This document shows, one piece after another, positions 63,533-64,000 of a stretch of 64,000 bases of DNA. Position 1 is the stretch's first letter. The number at the start of each line of letters is the position of its first letter. A program made the translations under genes and the position numbers. The stretch is from Nostoc sp. JL33 (GTDB taxonomy: Bacteria; Cyanobacteriota; Cyanobacteriia; Cyanobacteriales; Nostocaceae): assembly GCF_017114985.1 (NCBI RefSeq), contig NZ_JABXKP010000021.1, forward strand, positions 62,001 to 126,000, given 5' to 3'. The notes under the pieces were generated by a model. The model was not told the DNA's origin. It saw nothing but the letters and a program-made list of their open reading frames with translations, and ran no database searches.

Positions 63533-63913
63533 ATGCCTAGTGTTGAAGCCGACAAAAACCGAGAGCATCGCATTAAAACAGAGATCATTGTAGATGCTGA
63601 AGATAAAGAAGACCGGGCTATGGGTTGGTACTATTACCTCGAAGAGGCTCTGAATTTTCCTTTTATGGCTAAATGGACTAAGAAGGGACGCAAATCAGGT
63701 TTTAGCCAGGAGAAACAAGTGGAAGTGCTGGGAATGGCCCCAGATGATGAGTGCTTGAAAGATATGCTTGTAGAAGTCGCTTACATTAATGGTAAGGATG
63801 AAGATGTATATTCTGCAAAATTATCTGAAATAGCACCCATTGATGCTGACAGTGAAACTCAAGAAGCGATCGCAGACTGGCTCTATTGGATTGCTAGAGA
63901 ATATAAGTTTTAA
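63533..63913 (+). CDS. CcbP-like calcium-binding protein
   Basis: The 126-residue acidic protein matches the cyanobacterial calcium-binding protein family typified by CcbP: VEADKNREHRIKTEIIVDAED, AMGWYYYLEEALNFPF and the C-terminal AIADWLYWIAREYKF. CcbP of Anabaena binds calcium through surface acidic residues and restrains heterocyst differentiation. The family also has paralogues of unknown role, and the middle of this protein differs (KWTKKGRKSGFSQEKQ), so ccbP itself is not claimed. Confidence 0.8.
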   Translation: MPSVEADKNREHRIKTEIIVDAEDKEDRAMGWYYYLEEALNFPFMAKWTKKGRKSGFSQEKQVEVLGMAPDDECLKDMLVEVAYINGKDEDVYSAKLSEIAPIDADSETQEAIADWLYWIAREYKF

Positions 63914-63916
63914 ATT

Positions 63917-64000
63917 CTAGGACAAATACCGAATGACGCGGCAGGGATTGCCAGCAGCGACAACATTCTCAGGTATATCTTTGACAACTACACTGCCAGC
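63917..64000 (-). CDS. Hexapeptide-repeat acyltransferase (Maa/NodL type), C-terminal end only
   Basis: The last 27 codons of a minus-strand gene are visible: AGSVVVKDIPENVVAAGNPC then RVIRYLS and a stop. This is the standard C-terminus of left-handed beta-helix O-acetyltransferases (AGSVV.KD.P...VAAGNPCRVIR). The rest lies beyond the window, so the acceptor cannot be predicted. Confidence 0.8.
   Translation of the reverse strand, partial: AGSVVVKDIPENVVAAGNPCRVIRYLS

Overview
The window reads as chromosome of a filamentous, heterocyst-forming cyanobacterium of the Nostoc type. The evidence is the dense scatter of the HIP1 octamer GCGATCGC, abundant heptanucleotide tandem repeats (STRRs) and short palindromic repeats, a fbp-tal-zwf-opcA operon, and cyanobacterial families such as DUF3155, DUF3611, DUF1517, DUF3598, a Mo-nitrogenase C-terminal-like protein and a CcbP-type calcium-binding protein. 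No rRNA, tRNA, CRISPR array or complete transposase was seen.

Layout. 1-5300: oxidative pentose phosphate operon (fbp 3' end, tal, zwf, opcA). 5493-7675: a GST-like protein and cobyrinate a,c-diamide synthase. 8398-14301: an AraC-type regulator, then a secretion cassette (a double-glycine-leader beta/gamma-crystallin protein, a C39-peptidase ABC exporter and an HlyD adaptor), facing a cNMP-binding protein. 14945-17651: CadD-like transporter, secreted pentapeptide protein and an unknown gene. 17765-23984 (minus strand): Rpn-like nuclease, recJ, GNAT acetyltransferase, RecB-like Fe-S nuclease and two tiny membrane proteins. 24575-28189: a large HTH/NB-ARC/WD40 STAND protein. 28246-36092: def, a Mo-nitro_C protein, ftsX, a DUF3598 protein, a gene broken by an amber codon, aat, rpsN, nth and rseP. 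36341-43260: an unknown gene, a giant leucine-rich-repeat-variant protein, serS and DUF3611. 44085-47525: PadR regulator, a cytochrome b6f assembly factor, DUF3155 and a histidine kinase. 47735-56832 is a cell-surface island: SLH protein, beta-helix/SLH fusion, a stand-alone copy of the SLH protein's C-terminal domain, a PEP-CTERM protein and a DUF1565/SPOR-like protein, with a reverse-transcriptase relic. 57674-64000: thiE, thiS, a class D beta-lactamase-like protein, a glycosyltransferase, DUF1517, a CcbP-like protein and the 3' end of a hexapeptide acyltransferase.

The most interesting system is the exporter cassette. The small protein's leader ends in Gly-Gly exactly before one complete two-motif beta/gamma-crystallin domain carrying two calcium-site signatures, and it sits directly upstream of a leader-cleaving exporter and its adaptor. 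Second is the SLH trio: three adjacent genes hold different combinations of the same modules and are flanked by a duplicated segment of about 146 bp, which records recent domain shuffling. A third theme is repeat invasion of genes: STRRs lie in frame inside cobB and recJ and supply the nth start codon, and dispersed palindromic repeats lie in frame inside at least four other genes.
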